A stretch of 64,000 nucleotides of DNA from Alcanivorax quisquiliarum (GCF_023051175.1 NZ_JALKII010000007.1:149297-213296); one strand, 5' to 3'; positions 46,688 through 56,100 are shown, counted from the first letter of the stretch. Program-made: numbers and translations. The notes: generated by a model not told the origin, from the letters alone.

Positions 46688-46943
46688 CTCGTCTCTTCAC
46701 CTGTTGAATCACTAGAATTCGCACGCCGTCGTCCAGATCGAACAGGACTCGGTATCTGCCTACCCTGAGACGGTAGGCTATCTCGTGCCCTTGCAGCGCC
46801 TTGACGTTGGCGGCATTAGTGGGGCAGCTTCCCAACCCTCGTACCGCATCAAGAATCGCGGCACGCTGTTTCGCTGGCTGAATAGCTGCCAGTTGTTTGA
46901 TCGCTCTTTTGGTCCATTCAATGCTGTATAACGGCTCGTCCAT
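46671..46943 (-). CDS. RelE/ParE-family toxin
   Basis: A 90-residue toxin. The RelE-fold landmarks are IEWTKRAIKQLAAIQPAKQRAAILDAV, the central LQGHEIAYRLRVGRYRVLFDLDDG and the C-terminal ILVIQQVKRRDERTY, with conserved Arg and Tyr/Lys residues of ribosome-dependent mRNA interferases. It is intact and paired with the overlapping antitoxin. Confidence 0.9.
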   Translation of the reverse strand: MDEPLYSIEWTKRAIKQLAAIQPAKQRAAILDAVRGLGSCPTNAANVKALQGHEIAYRLRVGRYRVLFDLDDGVRILVIQQVKRRDERTY

Positions 46944-47195
46944 AAGCGTCGATACTTATATTGAGGGGTTAAATATTAGAAATCAACTTGTTTTTCTAAT
47001 TTATTGCAGTGCGCCGCTTTGCCCGGCGAAAACCACAGATGCCCGCCTTCCATACGCGAGCACACCGGAAGCGGCAACACCTAGAGTAGAGATCCAAACG
47101 AGAGCGGGTAATAAGAAAAGGCTGATAATTCTGTACGAGATTGGCTACGGCAGCCCGCCGCCCCCCTGGCTACGGGCCTTTCCATCTAAAAGCAA
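46944..47195. other. Intergenic between toxin-antitoxin genes
   Basis: The AT-rich part near 46,950-47,000 probably holds the promoter of the RelE/XRE pair (minus strand). The rest has no gene. TGGCTACGG occurs twice near 47,150-47,175. Confidence 0.4.
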
Positions 47196-47528
47196 CTAAC
47201 CAACCGCCAACCTCACCGATTTCCCAATCCGGCTCAGCATCTCCACCAGGGCATCAATCGTGAATTTCGCCGTCTTCTTGTTCACCACATCCGACACCCG
47301 CGGGCGAGATACCATCAGAATCGCTGCCGCGTCAGCCTGCCTTAGCTGATGCTGCTCAATCCAGGTGGTCAGCTCCCCCATAAGCTGCTCCTTGACCTGC
47401 CGGGTATCGTCAATTTGTCGCATCGAGGCTTCATGCAGCCTTTCGGCCTCATCCGGAAGGAACCCCAGCTCCAGAAACAGATTGGCACCAGGTTGAGTAA
47501 CATGGCGGATTTCGGTGTCTACTTTCAT
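47196..47528 (-). CDS. XRE-family helix-turn-helix protein (HigA-like antitoxin)
   Basis: A 110-residue protein with IRHVTQPGANLFLELGF at the N terminus and an HTH at residues 58-100 (HQLRQADAAAILMVSRPRVSDVVNKKTAKFTIDALVEML). The family is usually an antitoxin that follows a RelE/HigB toxin gene. Here only a short open frame of about 30 codons (47,519-47,620) overlaps its start, and it resembles no intact toxin. The gene may be a solitary antitoxin. Confidence 0.82.
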   Translation of the reverse strand: MKVDTEIRHVTQPGANLFLELGFLPDEAERLHEASMRQIDDTRQVKEQLMGELTTWIEQHQLRQADAAAILMVSRPRVSDVVNKKTAKFTIDALVEMLSRIGKSVRLAVG

Positions 47529-47639
47529 ACTTTGCGCTTCCTTTCAGTAATAGGCGGCTTGACGATTTGCCACTGCCGCCCGTTCCCGTCGAACTTTAGT
47601 AAACACTTCGCTTGGCAGGTAGAGCCTTTTCAGTAAAAG

Positions 47640-48039
47640 CTAGTTTTCATCTTGCCAGGCTTCGGCGATCCGGCAGAGATACGCCATGCGTTGGCGCTCT
47701 CTTGCGAGCGCGTGTGAACAACACCCCCTGACAGTAGACCAGCGCGATGTCTCCGTCGGGGTCGCCTTTTCGGCAAGCCCGTTGCCATTGCGGAAGAGAG
47801 GGCGGGAAGCTTCTTCCAGGCGGCAGTAAATGAATATGAGAAAGGCCGATACGGCATGCGGCTTCGGGGCTGATATAGGCGGTGTCTTTCCCGAAGTAGC
47901 TGGGATACTCGGAATGGTCGCTTTCCTTGTAACGAATAAAATCTCGCCTTAATCGATCCAGGTTGGGAGTAAGCGCCGGGTCCAGGTTCTTGAAATATAA
48001 CTGCAAGGTATCTGGATGAATGACAACCTCAACAGGCAT
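47640..48039 (-). pseudogene. yafO: Broken YafO-family toxin
   Basis: The first two thirds match YafO: RRDFIRYKESDHSEYPSYFGKDTAYI, SHIHLLPPG, and DIALVYCQGVLF. After VLF the frame shifts. The true C terminus (HALARERQRMAYLCRIAEAWQDEN, ending at a TAG 47,642-47,640) continues in another frame, without the usual LLIAIL-like strand. An internal deletion of roughly 40 bases with a frameshift is implied. The annotated frame ends at 47,647 with unrelated residues. A ribosome site AAGGACGG precedes the ATG. Confidence 0.75.
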
Positions 48040-48056
48040 AACCGTCCTTGGCTATA

Positions 48057-48581
48057 TCAATGCTTGATTTGCTGGTCCAGAGCCTGAGTCGCTTGACCAG
48101 CGAGCTCCGGTAGCGCGCCTCTGTCAAAATCACTCTGAAAGATCGCTGCCGGCGCTTCCATTTGCCGCAGCATGCTCGCAATACGGCCAGCCTTGTTGCG
48201 AGCTTGTGCGCCAAGCCTGTAGAGCTCGTCAGCACCATCAATGTTTTGGTTCCGCAAAGCCTCCAGGCTGTAGAGCGCGCCATTGAGCAATTCAGCCATA
48301 CTACTGAATGGCTGCTGCCGCCGGGCATCAACAGGAATCAGCTCGCAATGCTGCGCGACAAACTGGATCGCCTGATCTAGCACATCTATAAGGCGCTGCA
48401 TGTTGCTAGTGGCTAAAGAGATCGCTCTTTGTAACCGGATTCGAGTGATGTGTTTTGTTAAAAACACCCTGTGAGCGTACGAGCCATAAGCGTCATACAC
48501 ACCCAAAACCCGATCAGCAGCGCAGGCAGCCAAGCCATATGCTCGATCTGCTACCGAAGCATCAATCGTCGCTGCGTGCAT
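48057..48581 (-). CDS. Hypothetical helical protein upstream of yafO
   Basis: A 174-residue, Ala-, Gln- and Leu-rich, mostly helical protein of unknown family. The start is the ATG at 48581, seven bases after GGGAG; upstream in-frame ATG at 48629 adds a Ser-rich leader. It ends 17 bases before the yafO start and is on the same strand. By position it could be the YafO antitoxin or regulator, but no DNA-binding motif is evident. Confidence 0.6.
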   Translation of the reverse strand: MHAATIDASVADRAYGLAACAADRVLGVYDAYGSYAHRVFLTKHITRIRLQRAISLATSNMQRLIDVLDQAIQFVAQHCELIPVDARRQQPFSSMAELLNGALYSLEALRNQNIDGADELYRLGAQARNKAGRIASMLRQMEAPAAIFQSDFDRGALPELAGQATQALDQQIKH

Positions 48582-49817
48582 TGCGGTGCTCCCTGAAGAG
48601 TGTGATTGCGAAGCGCTACCCACCGGCATGGTGCCTGCCTTCGTTTATCAACGAAGATTATCATGCCAAGCCGCAAACGTGTGAATGACCGCGCAATAGC
48701 CCGCATTTCAGTTTCTCTCCTCGTCCCCCATCCCCGCATCCCCGCATCTGCCAGCGCTCACCCCAGCCTGCGTTCACTTGCCCACAGGCGAGGTATAAAA
48801 TCTATTTAAAATCAGTGTCTTATCCCCTCTCCCCTTGTGGGGCAAGCGAAGCGCAGAACAGCCGCAGGCTGGCCCGAAGGGTGAGCGAAGCGAATAAGGG
48901 GTTGGGGAGAGGGGAGGCCGCAGGCTGGCCCGGAAGGCTTACCCGTCCTGCTCGGCGTATTCAGCGGAGCAGTACGCTTTCCCATAATGTAACTCCTCGG
49001 TAAACCGCACGTTACCAAGCCCGGCTGTTGCACCGGAAGAGCCGGGGGAGGGCGAGCCTTATCGTTCTGCAGTGAGTTGCCAAACCCGGCCCATCCCGCC
49101 CCCCGGCGCTTCCTATCACGCCCCACAACGCCCTCTCTCGCAATAGCATTTCATGAAATCCAACCTTTCCCCAACTTCGGTTTTCGTTCGTTCACTGATT
49201 GTCTAACCTCAAGAAAGATGTGTGCGCTATGGCGTATACGCTGTGACGAGCTCCTCAATTGGGGCAGCTGGGGCAGCGGCTGGAGCAGCGATAGCCGCTC
49301 CAGGCGCACAGCAGGCCCACAGCACAGCAGGGCACGGCGAACCTCATAGACACATATAAGGCACTACAACGCACTACAACTAAGGCACTACAACAAATTC
49401 TACGCGTAGCCCGCCAGCGTAGGGCACGGCGGCATCCACAGCAGCATTCCGCAGCTGCACGGTGCTGCCCACGCCATTCAGGCGGCACGCAGGGCTTCAG
49501 CCAAGCTCCAAAGCCATATTCTCGAGCCGCTGAACCGCAATTTTTTTCGGGGGTCGAGGGCGAGCGAAGCCGCCCCACGGTAACACCGTGTAGAGGGGTA
49601 ACACCCACATAACCATAAGAGCCATCAAGGCACATGAGCACACGCATCACCGTCAGCGCTATCCGGCGCTGGCCTGCGTTGCCATCCGGGCTCGCCCGGC
49701 GCCGAAGGCGATAACAGAAGCGCTGCACAAAGCAGACAAATGAAAACAAGTGAAGAAAAACATCACTGAACAACCCGACAACACGCACTCATATAAATAA
49801 GAATGGAGATGTATAGC
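48582..49817. other. Long intergenic region with a REP-like repeat
   Basis: Holds REP copy B (48,824-48,917). Other landmarks are a short tandem GCACTACAAC repeat near 49,350-49,390 and the palindrome CACGGTAACACCGTG near 49,576-49,590. No tRNA or coding gene is supported. The last 60 bases should contain the fadL-type promoter. Confidence 0.6.
48824..48917 (-). repeat. REP/BIME-like repeat, full copy B
   Basis: Reverse-complement match to 39,396-39,486: outer CCCCTCTCCCC/GGGGAGAGG arms, inner AAGCGAAGCGCAGAACAGCC and GGGTGAGCGAAGCGAATAAG. A partial extra unit (GCCGCAGGCTGGCCCGGAAGG) follows to about 48,940. Confidence 0.85.
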
Positions 49818-51125
49818 ATGAAGCTCAGAACATTTGGCCCACTTGCAGCGGCCGGCTGTGCGCTACTGACCCTCGGCTCCCCCGCGGTGGCCAACATGGG
49901 CAACTCGCCCTCCACCTACGGCTTGCTCCCCGGTGACATCGCCTCCGCACAGGCCCTGTCGATCTTCAACTCGCAGATTTCTGCGGTGTACTACAACCCG
50001 GCCAACCTGGCCAAAGACCCGCGTGGCGAGCTCACCGGCGGTATCTTCCACGCCGAGCACGATCTGGAGGCCAACGGCCGCCGCATCGTCGACGAGCCCT
50101 CCCAGCAACTGCAACTGGGCCTGAAAACCGATCTCAGCTCCCTTTCCACGCTGGATCACCCGCTGTACTTCGGCCTGATGGTCGGCGTCGAGAAATTCGC
50201 CCAGGAAATGATGGCGTTCTCCTCGGAAACCTCCGACTACGGCCAGTACTTCACCTACGGCCGGCAGCCGCTGTTCCTGACCGCCGGTGTGGGCACCAGC
50301 GTCTGGCGCGGCATTGATGTGGGCTTCGCCCTGCGCGTCACCCTGCACGCCGATGCCACCCTGAACACCCGCTCCACCCTCGGCGGCGTCACCAGCCAGG
50401 AATCCCTGAACGTCTCCGCCGCGCCGAAATTCCGCCCGATCCTGGGTGTGAACGTGAACTGGGGCGAAACCTTCTGTAGCCGTGCCAGCTGCTGGATGGA
50501 CAACCTGGAAACCGCGATCTCCTATCGCGCTTACTCCAACACCCGCACCAAGGTGCGCTCCAACGTGATCGTGCCCGGCACCATCCCGGCACCCGGCCTG
50601 GCGCTGGCCATCCAGACCCTGGATTCCTTCCAGCCCGAGATCACCACCCTGGGCGTGAAATACGACTTCGGCAGCTTCCGCCTCGGCTTCACCGGTGAAT
50701 ATCAGGCGTGGTCACGCCTGGAGCGTGAACTGCGCAACGACACCATCAAGGATCAGGCCAACGCCAACTTCAAGGACATCTTCATCCCGCGCATCGGTGT
50801 GGAAATCCCGGCAGGCGATCACTTCACCTTCACCGGTGGTATCGCCTGGGAAGAAACCCCCATCGAAGGCCGCCGCAGCATGGACGTGAACTACCTGGAT
50901 GCCGACCGCTGGGTGCTGGGCCTGGGCATGAGCGCCACCATTCCGAAGATGCCACTGCTGGCCTACCCGGTGCGTCTGGACCTGGGCTACCAGTACCAGC
51001 AACTGGATGAAAAAACCTACGAGCTGACATCGTCCAACCCGCTGACCCCGCCGGGTGTGTACGGCACGGTTGAAACCGGTGGTGAAGTGCACGTCTTCGC
51101 CGGCTCGGTAACGCTGAAATTCTAA
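49818..51125 (+). CDS. FadL-type outer-membrane transporter
   Basis: A 435-residue outer-membrane barrel protein of the OMPP1/FadL/TodX superfamily, which takes up hydrophobic compounds. The signal peptide ends at SPAVA. NMGNSPSTYGLLPGDIASAQ and the AVYYNPANLAKDPRGE block near residue 60 are FadL-like, and the protein ends in Phe (SVTLKF). The start at 49818 follows GGAG by nine bases. It is 59 bases upstream of a large Ig-like lipoprotein, which may act with it. Confidence 0.8.
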   Translation: MKLRTFGPLAAAGCALLTLGSPAVANMGNSPSTYGLLPGDIASAQALSIFNSQISAVYYNPANLAKDPRGELTGGIFHAEHDLEANGRRIVDEPSQQLQLGLKTDLSSLSTLDHPLYFGLMVGVEKFAQEMMAFSSETSDYGQYFTYGRQPLFLTAGVGTSVWRGIDVGFALRVTLHADATLNTRSTLGGVTSQESLNVSAAPKFRPILGVNVNWGETFCSRASCWMDNLETAISYRAYSNTRTKVRSNVIVPGTIPAPGLALAIQTLDSFQPEITTLGVKYDFGSFRLGFTGEYQAWSRLERELRNDTIKDQANANFKDIFIPRIGVEIPAGDHFTFTGGIAWEETPIEGRRSMDVNYLDADRWVLGLGMSATIPKMPLLAYPVRLDLGYQYQQLDEKTYELTSSNPLTPPGVYGTVETGGEVHVFAGSVTLKF

Positions 51126-51184
51126 ACCGGACGTTCCCAATGACAATTCAAGAACGTTTAAGTAGAGGTTTCTCAGGAGGCAAC

Positions 51185-54100
51185 ATGAAAAGAACAATGA
51201 TAGCCGCGTGTATCCTGTCGCTGGTCGCCTGTGGCGGCAGCAAGGATGATGTGGCAACGGATCAACGGCAGGATTGGGAGAGCCGGGTGCAGAGCCTGGT
51301 GTATTCGTTCCCGGATAATGCGCAGCAAGAGGTGCCCACCTCCTCACCGGTGGTGTTGCGATTCTCCAGCCCGGTGCGCACCGGCAATGCGGCCCTGCAC
51401 GACAAGATCGTGCTGCGCGACAGCAACAACACCAAAATCGAATGGGCCGACATCGAAGAGGTGGACAACGGCCAGAGCCTGCTGCTGCATCCGCAGCAAA
51501 AGCTGAGCCCGCTGACCACCTATCAACTGAGCATTGCCCCCATCGAACTGCAAAAAGGTGAAACCAGGGCGCGCAATCTGACTTTCTCTACTCGTGCTGC
51601 TTACGAAGGCCCCAAAAGCCTGGTGGCCGACGACGAGTTCACCATTCTGCGCACCCTGCCGAACGACCTGACCTACGGCGCCACTGACACGCCCGTGGAT
51701 ATCATGGAGTTCACCACCTTCCGCGTGCAGTTCAGCCAGCCGCTGGACCGGAGCACAGTGAAGTACGGCGATGTGCCCGGTGACTCAACTGTGCAACTGA
51801 CCGGCCCGGATGGCCTGATTGATGCACACGTTATCGTCAGCGGCCCGTACCTGACCATCGACCCGAAAGAAGACCTTCAACCGGATGTGCCGCACCGCAT
51901 CACCTTCACCACCGGTGTGAAATCGATCTACGGCGACACCATGCCGGGTGGCAGCTTCGGCAACGAGAACGATACCACCGCCAAGACCATCGACTTCACG
52001 CCCAAGGCCACCGGGCCACGCGGCAACATGGTGCAGGACATCGCCGACACCCTCGGCAAGGTATCACCGCTGACCGGTCGCCAGATCAACGAAGTGCCCA
52101 TGGCCTCCGTATTGCTGGGCGAGGATACCGCCACCCAGGCCAGCGGCATTGTGGCCGCGGAACTGGCGTTCGTACCGGATTTCCCGGATGCCACGCCGCT
52201 GCGCGTCAAGCGCGGTTCATTGATCGAAGGCGCTTCGATTGATGTGCTGATTGGCGGTGAAGTGCCGGCCGGTTTTGAGTCCGGCAAGGTGCGCATGGAT
52301 TTCCTGTCGGATGCGACGGGTTACCTGCTGCCGAACCCGTACAGCGATACTGACGATGCGCCGCGCCAGGTGCGGTTGTGGATGGATGTGGCCGTCTCTA
52401 CTGAAACACCGCAGGCCAACGGTGCTATTACGCAAGATTTGCTGCATATCGAGCTGGTGGGGACGTCGCTGGTTGATCCTGATACCAAGCTGATGACCAT
52501 CAATGCCGTGGGCGTGGTGGAGCCGAATGTGTTGGGCTCCGAGCGGGCGACGGGGTTGTTGAGTTTTTATATGGAAGAGGTGGGGGATCAGGATAATCCG
52601 CCGGTGATGGTGGAGGATACGACGGGGCCGGTGTTGCAGAGTTGGACATTGGGGCGAGAAGGGGAGTCCTCCAAAGATCGGTTGTTTTCGCCTGGTGATA
52701 GCATAGTCTTCATTTTTAATAAGCCAATTGATCCTGAAAGTATAGTTGGACGAGTCGAGTTGTCGCGTGCTGGTAACGCTATAGAGACGAGAGTACATGT
52801 TTCGGGCAGCTCAATCGTTATCGATCCTTTAAGAGATGTAACATTTGATAGTGAGTCTGAGCAGCCTAACGCTCCCTACTCCGTCTTTATAAGCAGGTCG
52901 GTATCCGATTTAACTGGAAATAATTTGGAACAAGATATTTTGCGAGATTTTTGGCCGCCACTAAAAGTAACAGAGAAGAATGTCGTTGAAGCGTGGGCTG
53001 GTCGAAATATAAGGAATGAACTGGTTGATTATTCGCCAGTTGTTCTGGCCGCTTATCCTGGGTTTCCGTGTGTTCTTGAGCCGACTCCTATCGACCTGAG
53101 TACTGGTTTTACGAGCCGCTGCGCTGGAGGGAACCCCGGTATAACGAATGGGCTTCCAGGAGATGTTTTGGAGGCCGATGACCCTATACCTGTGATGGAG
53201 CTGCCAGGTAACCGGCCAATTATTGTTCATTTCTCTAAAGACATTGACGTGAAGAGCGTAGAGTTAGGAAAAAGCTTTGTGGTAGCGGAAGTGGATGCGC
53301 ACGGGGAATTTATAAGAGAGATTGAGGGTATCTTAGAGAAAGAGCCCAGAAGGTTGATTTTCCGGCCTAAAGAGCCATGGGCAGAAGGTACTTATTTCAA
53401 GTATGCTTTAAGGTCTGGAGGGTACCAGATTGTTAGCCCAAACTCGTTTTCCGCCCAGTTCGTTGCTGGGTCGGACTACACTTGTGATGGTGAAGGTGCA
53501 ATTTGTGATACTGTCGGCTTACCTCTGCAAACGCAAGTTCTTGGAGCTGGTACGATCCAGCCATTTCCAAATGGCACATTTATGCGATACACCATGGCCA
53601 GACGAGGAAATGCACCCGATGCCGGAGGCCCGGAACTTATTCAATACTTTAAAGGTGGTGAAGAAAGTACTGCGGTGCTACTGTCATTAAATGCTCCGTC
53701 CGCCGATACAAACTCTAACTTTTTTTCAGATCGAAATACTTCCGAAAATTTCTTTGGCTTCCAATATGTTTTTGAGAACGAGGAGGCTGGCCCCTTGGCT
53801 GAGGCTGACATGGATACCATCCACGAGCTCGATCCGGACGGTGTTCGGCCCTCAGAAAATAGTGTTAAAATATTAAGTAGGGCAAACCTTGATAGCTATC
53901 CAAGCCTTATAATGGATATCAATATAGGTTGTGGTTTTCGTCTTCCGGCGACATTTAGAAATCCAGAGAGGCTTCATTGCCCTGAGCATAAATTTTCTTA
54001 CTTGAGCAGTAGTATGATTGCAGAGATGACGCCTTTTACTAATCAGGAGGGGGACGTAAAGGTTCATATATGGCCTTCTTTAATTATGGCAACCTCTCTA

Positions 54101-54571
54101 GACATAACAGCGATGATGAGCTTAGCCGCTGGCTTGCCAGATTTTGAAGATGACTTCGCAGGTAATAATCGAGGGGCAACGGGCCCTCAAATTATGCGGA
54201 TGCGATATGCTAAAAATATTGATACTGGCAGGCGGGATCGCCCGATAGAGGGTTGGATTAGACGGTCATCTGCGGGCCCGCAGCTAGAGGCAACTATTGA
54301 ACTGTATTTAGATGTGCCCTATATTTCCGACTTGGGTATAGGTTTTATTAACTCTGGAAATAATATGTCTAGCTATCCTATATTGATGAAAGTTCGAGGC
54401 CCAGTCTCTTTCTTGAGCGATGGCAGGATGGTGGTTGAGCAATTCAATACAGAGGAAATTGAAATTCACCTGAAGCTTGCAGATTCAATAGGTTCTAGAA
54501 TGGCAGATATGGATCTCGTTATTCCTATGAGAGGAGCGTCGCTTAAGTATATTTCGGAAGTGGTTGATTGA
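51185..54571 (+). CDS. Large Ig-like domain lipoprotein, compositional chimera
   Basis: A 1128-residue lipoprotein. The start is the ATG at 51185 behind a full AGGAGG; the lipobox SLVACGG gives an acylated Cys near residue 17. Several SbsA/Big_5-type Ig-like domains can be seen (FPDNAQQEVPTSSPVVLRFS near 40; TLGREGESSKDRLFSPGDSI near 480), and a Cys-bearing C-terminal region follows. Codon use changes in mid-gene: before about 52,540 it is GC-rich (37 of 60 bases GC at 51,901-51,960) and after about 52,680 AT-rich (22 of 60 at 52,681-52,740). It sits after a FadL-type gene. Its function is unknown. Confidence 0.8.
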   Translation: MKRTMIAACILSLVACGGSKDDVATDQRQDWESRVQSLVYSFPDNAQQEVPTSSPVVLRFSSPVRTGNAALHDKIVLRDSNNTKIEWADIEEVDNGQSLLLHPQQKLSPLTTYQLSIAPIELQKGETRARNLTFSTRAAYEGPKSLVADDEFTILRTLPNDLTYGATDTPVDIMEFTTFRVQFSQPLDRSTVKYGDVPGDSTVQLTGPDGLIDAHVIVSGPYLTIDPKEDLQPDVPHRITFTTGVKSIYGDTMPGGSFGNENDTTAKTIDFTPKATGPRGNMVQDIADTLGKVSPLTGRQINEVPMASVLLGEDTATQASGIVAAELAFVPDFPDATPLRVKRGSLIEGASIDVLIGGEVPAGFESGKVRMDFLSDATGYLLPNPYSDTDDAPRQVRLWMDVAVSTETPQANGAITQDLLHIELVGTSLVDPDTKLMTINAVGVVEPNVLGSERATGLLSFYMEEVGDQDNPPVMVEDTTGPVLQSWTLGREGESSKDRLFSPGDSIVFIFNKPIDPESIVGRVELSRAGNAIETRVHVSGSSIVIDPLRDVTFDSESEQPNAPYSVFISRSVSDLTGNNLEQDILRDFWPPLKVTEKNVVEAWAGRNIRNELVDYSPVVLAAYPGFPCVLEPTPIDLSTGFTSRCAGGNPGITNGLPGDVLEADDPIPVMELPGNRPIIVHFSKDIDVKSVELGKSFVVAEVDAHGEFIREIEGILEKEPRRLIFRPKEPWAEGTYFKYALRSGGYQIVSPNSFSAQFVAGSDYTCDGEGAICDTVGLPLQTQVLGAGTIQPFPNGTFMRYTMARRGNAPDAGGPELIQYFKGGEESTAVLLSLNAPSADTNSNFFSDRNTSENFFGFQYVFENEEAGPLAEADMDTIHELDPDGVRPSENSVKILSRANLDSYPSLIMDINIGCGFRLPATFRNPERLHCPEHKFSYLSSSMIAEMTPFTNQEGDVKVHIWPSLIMATSLDITAMMSLAAGLPDFEDDFAGNNRGATGPQIMRMRYAKNIDTGRRDRPIEGWIRRSSAGPQLEATIELYLDVPYISDLGIGFINSGNNMSSYPILMKVRGPVSFLSDGRMVVEQFNTEEIEIHLKLADSIGSRMADMDLVIPMRGASLKYISEVVD

Positions 54572-54629
54572 GAGGCCGTCTGAGTACTTTCAGTGTTCGC
54601 GATAGATATTCTATATGGCTTCATTTCTG

Positions 54630-54652
54630 AGGGCGCCAAGGGCGCCCTTTTT
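54630..54652 (+). terminator. Rho-independent terminator
   Basis: The 8-bp stem AGGGCGCC/GGCGCCCT with an AAG loop is followed by four more T residues, 59 bases after the lipoprotein stop. Confidence 0.88.
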
Positions 54653-54844
54653 AAATAGATATTAGTAGAAAATCCTTACTTTGAATGTGAAGTCTTTCTG
54701 TGCGGATTGCGTAGGTGCGGCTGGATTATTTTAATGTCGGGACCAGTCATACACATGGAGAGTTGTTATTTTGTCCGCCGTATTCTTATATTTTTATCGC
54801 GACAATGTAGTTTGCTTCAACTCTTTCTGATCATCTCAAGGTGC

Positions 54845-55250
54845 TAAACTTCAGTGAGTGACATCATGCCCAGCACTGGATGGGGGCGCGCTGCTGGCTT
54901 TGAAGCGGTGGTGATGCACGCACTGTTTTTCCGGCGTTCGGATGACGCGCTTCACCGTCCTGTTCTGCTGCGGGTAGTGCGGGGTGATGAGCACCTGATC
55001 CAGCCCGTAACAGTGTACCAGGCCAGTGTAGTGCGCGCTTCGTGAACACCAGCCGATCACCCGACCCTAGAAGGAGCGGTCGCGTGACTCGACCTGGGAA
55101 ATCGGAGCCTGTTCAAGGGCGGTCCTGCTGCAATGGCTTTACCCGTACGAGACAGGTTTCAGCCCAGCAACTCTCGGGTATGGCAGACGAGCACCAGCAC
55201 CAGACTCAACCAGTCACCCTTAGACCAGCGTACGTCCGGTGTCTGTGCGA
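54845..55250 (-). pseudogene. IS3-type transposase (integrase core) remnant
   Basis: On the minus strand, broken frames encode VCHTRELLG and LSRTGKA (about 55,180-55,130), then DRLVFTKRA-like residues where intact homologues have DNGLVFT, then YGLDQVLITPHYPQQN and VIRTPEKQCVHHHRF (55,000-54,890). This is the C-terminal DDE integrase core of an IS3-group element. Several frameshifts and stops, a missing Glu (VKR for VER) and no terminal repeats show it is dead. Confidence 0.75.
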
Positions 55251-55440
55251 CGTAAAGAAGAAACTTTATTGGTTAGTCGGCACAAGGTGGCGGCTAATAT
55301 GTTGTTTTTTTTTATGTTTTTTATGATTAAGCAATAATGGTCTTTTTTTCTGCACTAACAAAGAGTCGGGTGTGGTAATTTTTTACTGCAACGTTGCATT
55401 AGTTAAATGAGTTTTTTCAACCAATTATGGAGACTTGAAC

Positions 55441-56100
55441 ATGGCTAATAAAATCAAAGTTGTCGCTTTTGGTGTGACTTTGCTCGCATCTACACAGGCG
55501 TTTTCATTTACCGGCATAGAATATCAAACTGGTTCATCTACCTACTCGGCAGCCCCAGTTGGCGTTTTCGTTGGTGACAATAGTGGGACAACACCTTTCG
55601 GGCCTAACGCAGTAGGCGCTGCTTTCAGTGGTAGCTCTCAGCTAACCTTCAATAGCCCGCTCATCAATTTGGATGCTACTTGTGAACTTTGGCTTTTGGG
55701 TCAAGCGGCAATTGATGCAAATGGCAGAGGGTATATCGATGTAACAGACGGATATATTGGCGCTGGCAGCTCTGCTTGCTCAGATATTCGTTTAGAAGGT
55801 TTTGATTGGCAAGCCTACGAAAGCGGAACGTTGAATCTTGGGATTCCGGGAACTATGGTTGACCCAGATAACGATATTATAGGGGGGGACTTTAGGATAG
55901 TTCAGGTCCGTTACACTCCGCTTAACTTAATTATTTGTAGTGGGGTGGTTCCTGCAACCTTTGCAAACGGAGACGGTAGTCGTACTGATAACTCATGGTT
56001 TAATTTTAATACATCAATGTCTTCTCCAGTTCCTTTCGCATCATGTGACATTAATGGTAGAGTATTTAGCGAACCAAATTATGATATGAATGTTCTTTGA
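55441..56100 (+). CDS. Secreted hypothetical protein
   Basis: A 219-residue exported protein. The signal peptide (MANKIKVVAFGVTLLASTQA) should be cleaved before FSFTG. The mature protein is Gly/Ser/Asn-rich, beta-structured by eye, and carries four or five cysteines that could pair (TCELW, SSACSD, LIICSG, ASCDIN). The start has GGAG eight bases upstream. The gene is AT-rich and unlike the core genome. I do not recognise the family. Confidence 0.7.
   Translation: MANKIKVVAFGVTLLASTQAFSFTGIEYQTGSSTYSAAPVGVFVGDNSGTTPFGPNAVGAAFSGSSQLTFNSPLINLDATCELWLLGQAAIDANGRGYIDVTDGYIGAGSSACSDIRLEGFDWQAYESGTLNLGIPGTMVDPDNDIIGGDFRIVQVRYTPLNLIICSGVVPATFANGDGSRTDNSWFNFNTSMSSPVPFASCDINGRVFSEPNYDMNVL

Larger units (their letters stand above)
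54572..55440. other. AT-rich intergenic region with terminator and IS remnant
   Basis: After the lipoprotein stop comes a terminator (54,630-54,652), an AT-rich stretch, a decayed IS3-type transposase (54,845-55,250) and another AT-rich stretch holding the promoter of the next gene. Confidence 0.7.

Noticed and set aside
45700-48600. Integron cassette array (several small genes in a row)
   Set aside because: No attC sites with paired RYYYAAC/GTTRRRY cores were found and the genes differ in orientation.
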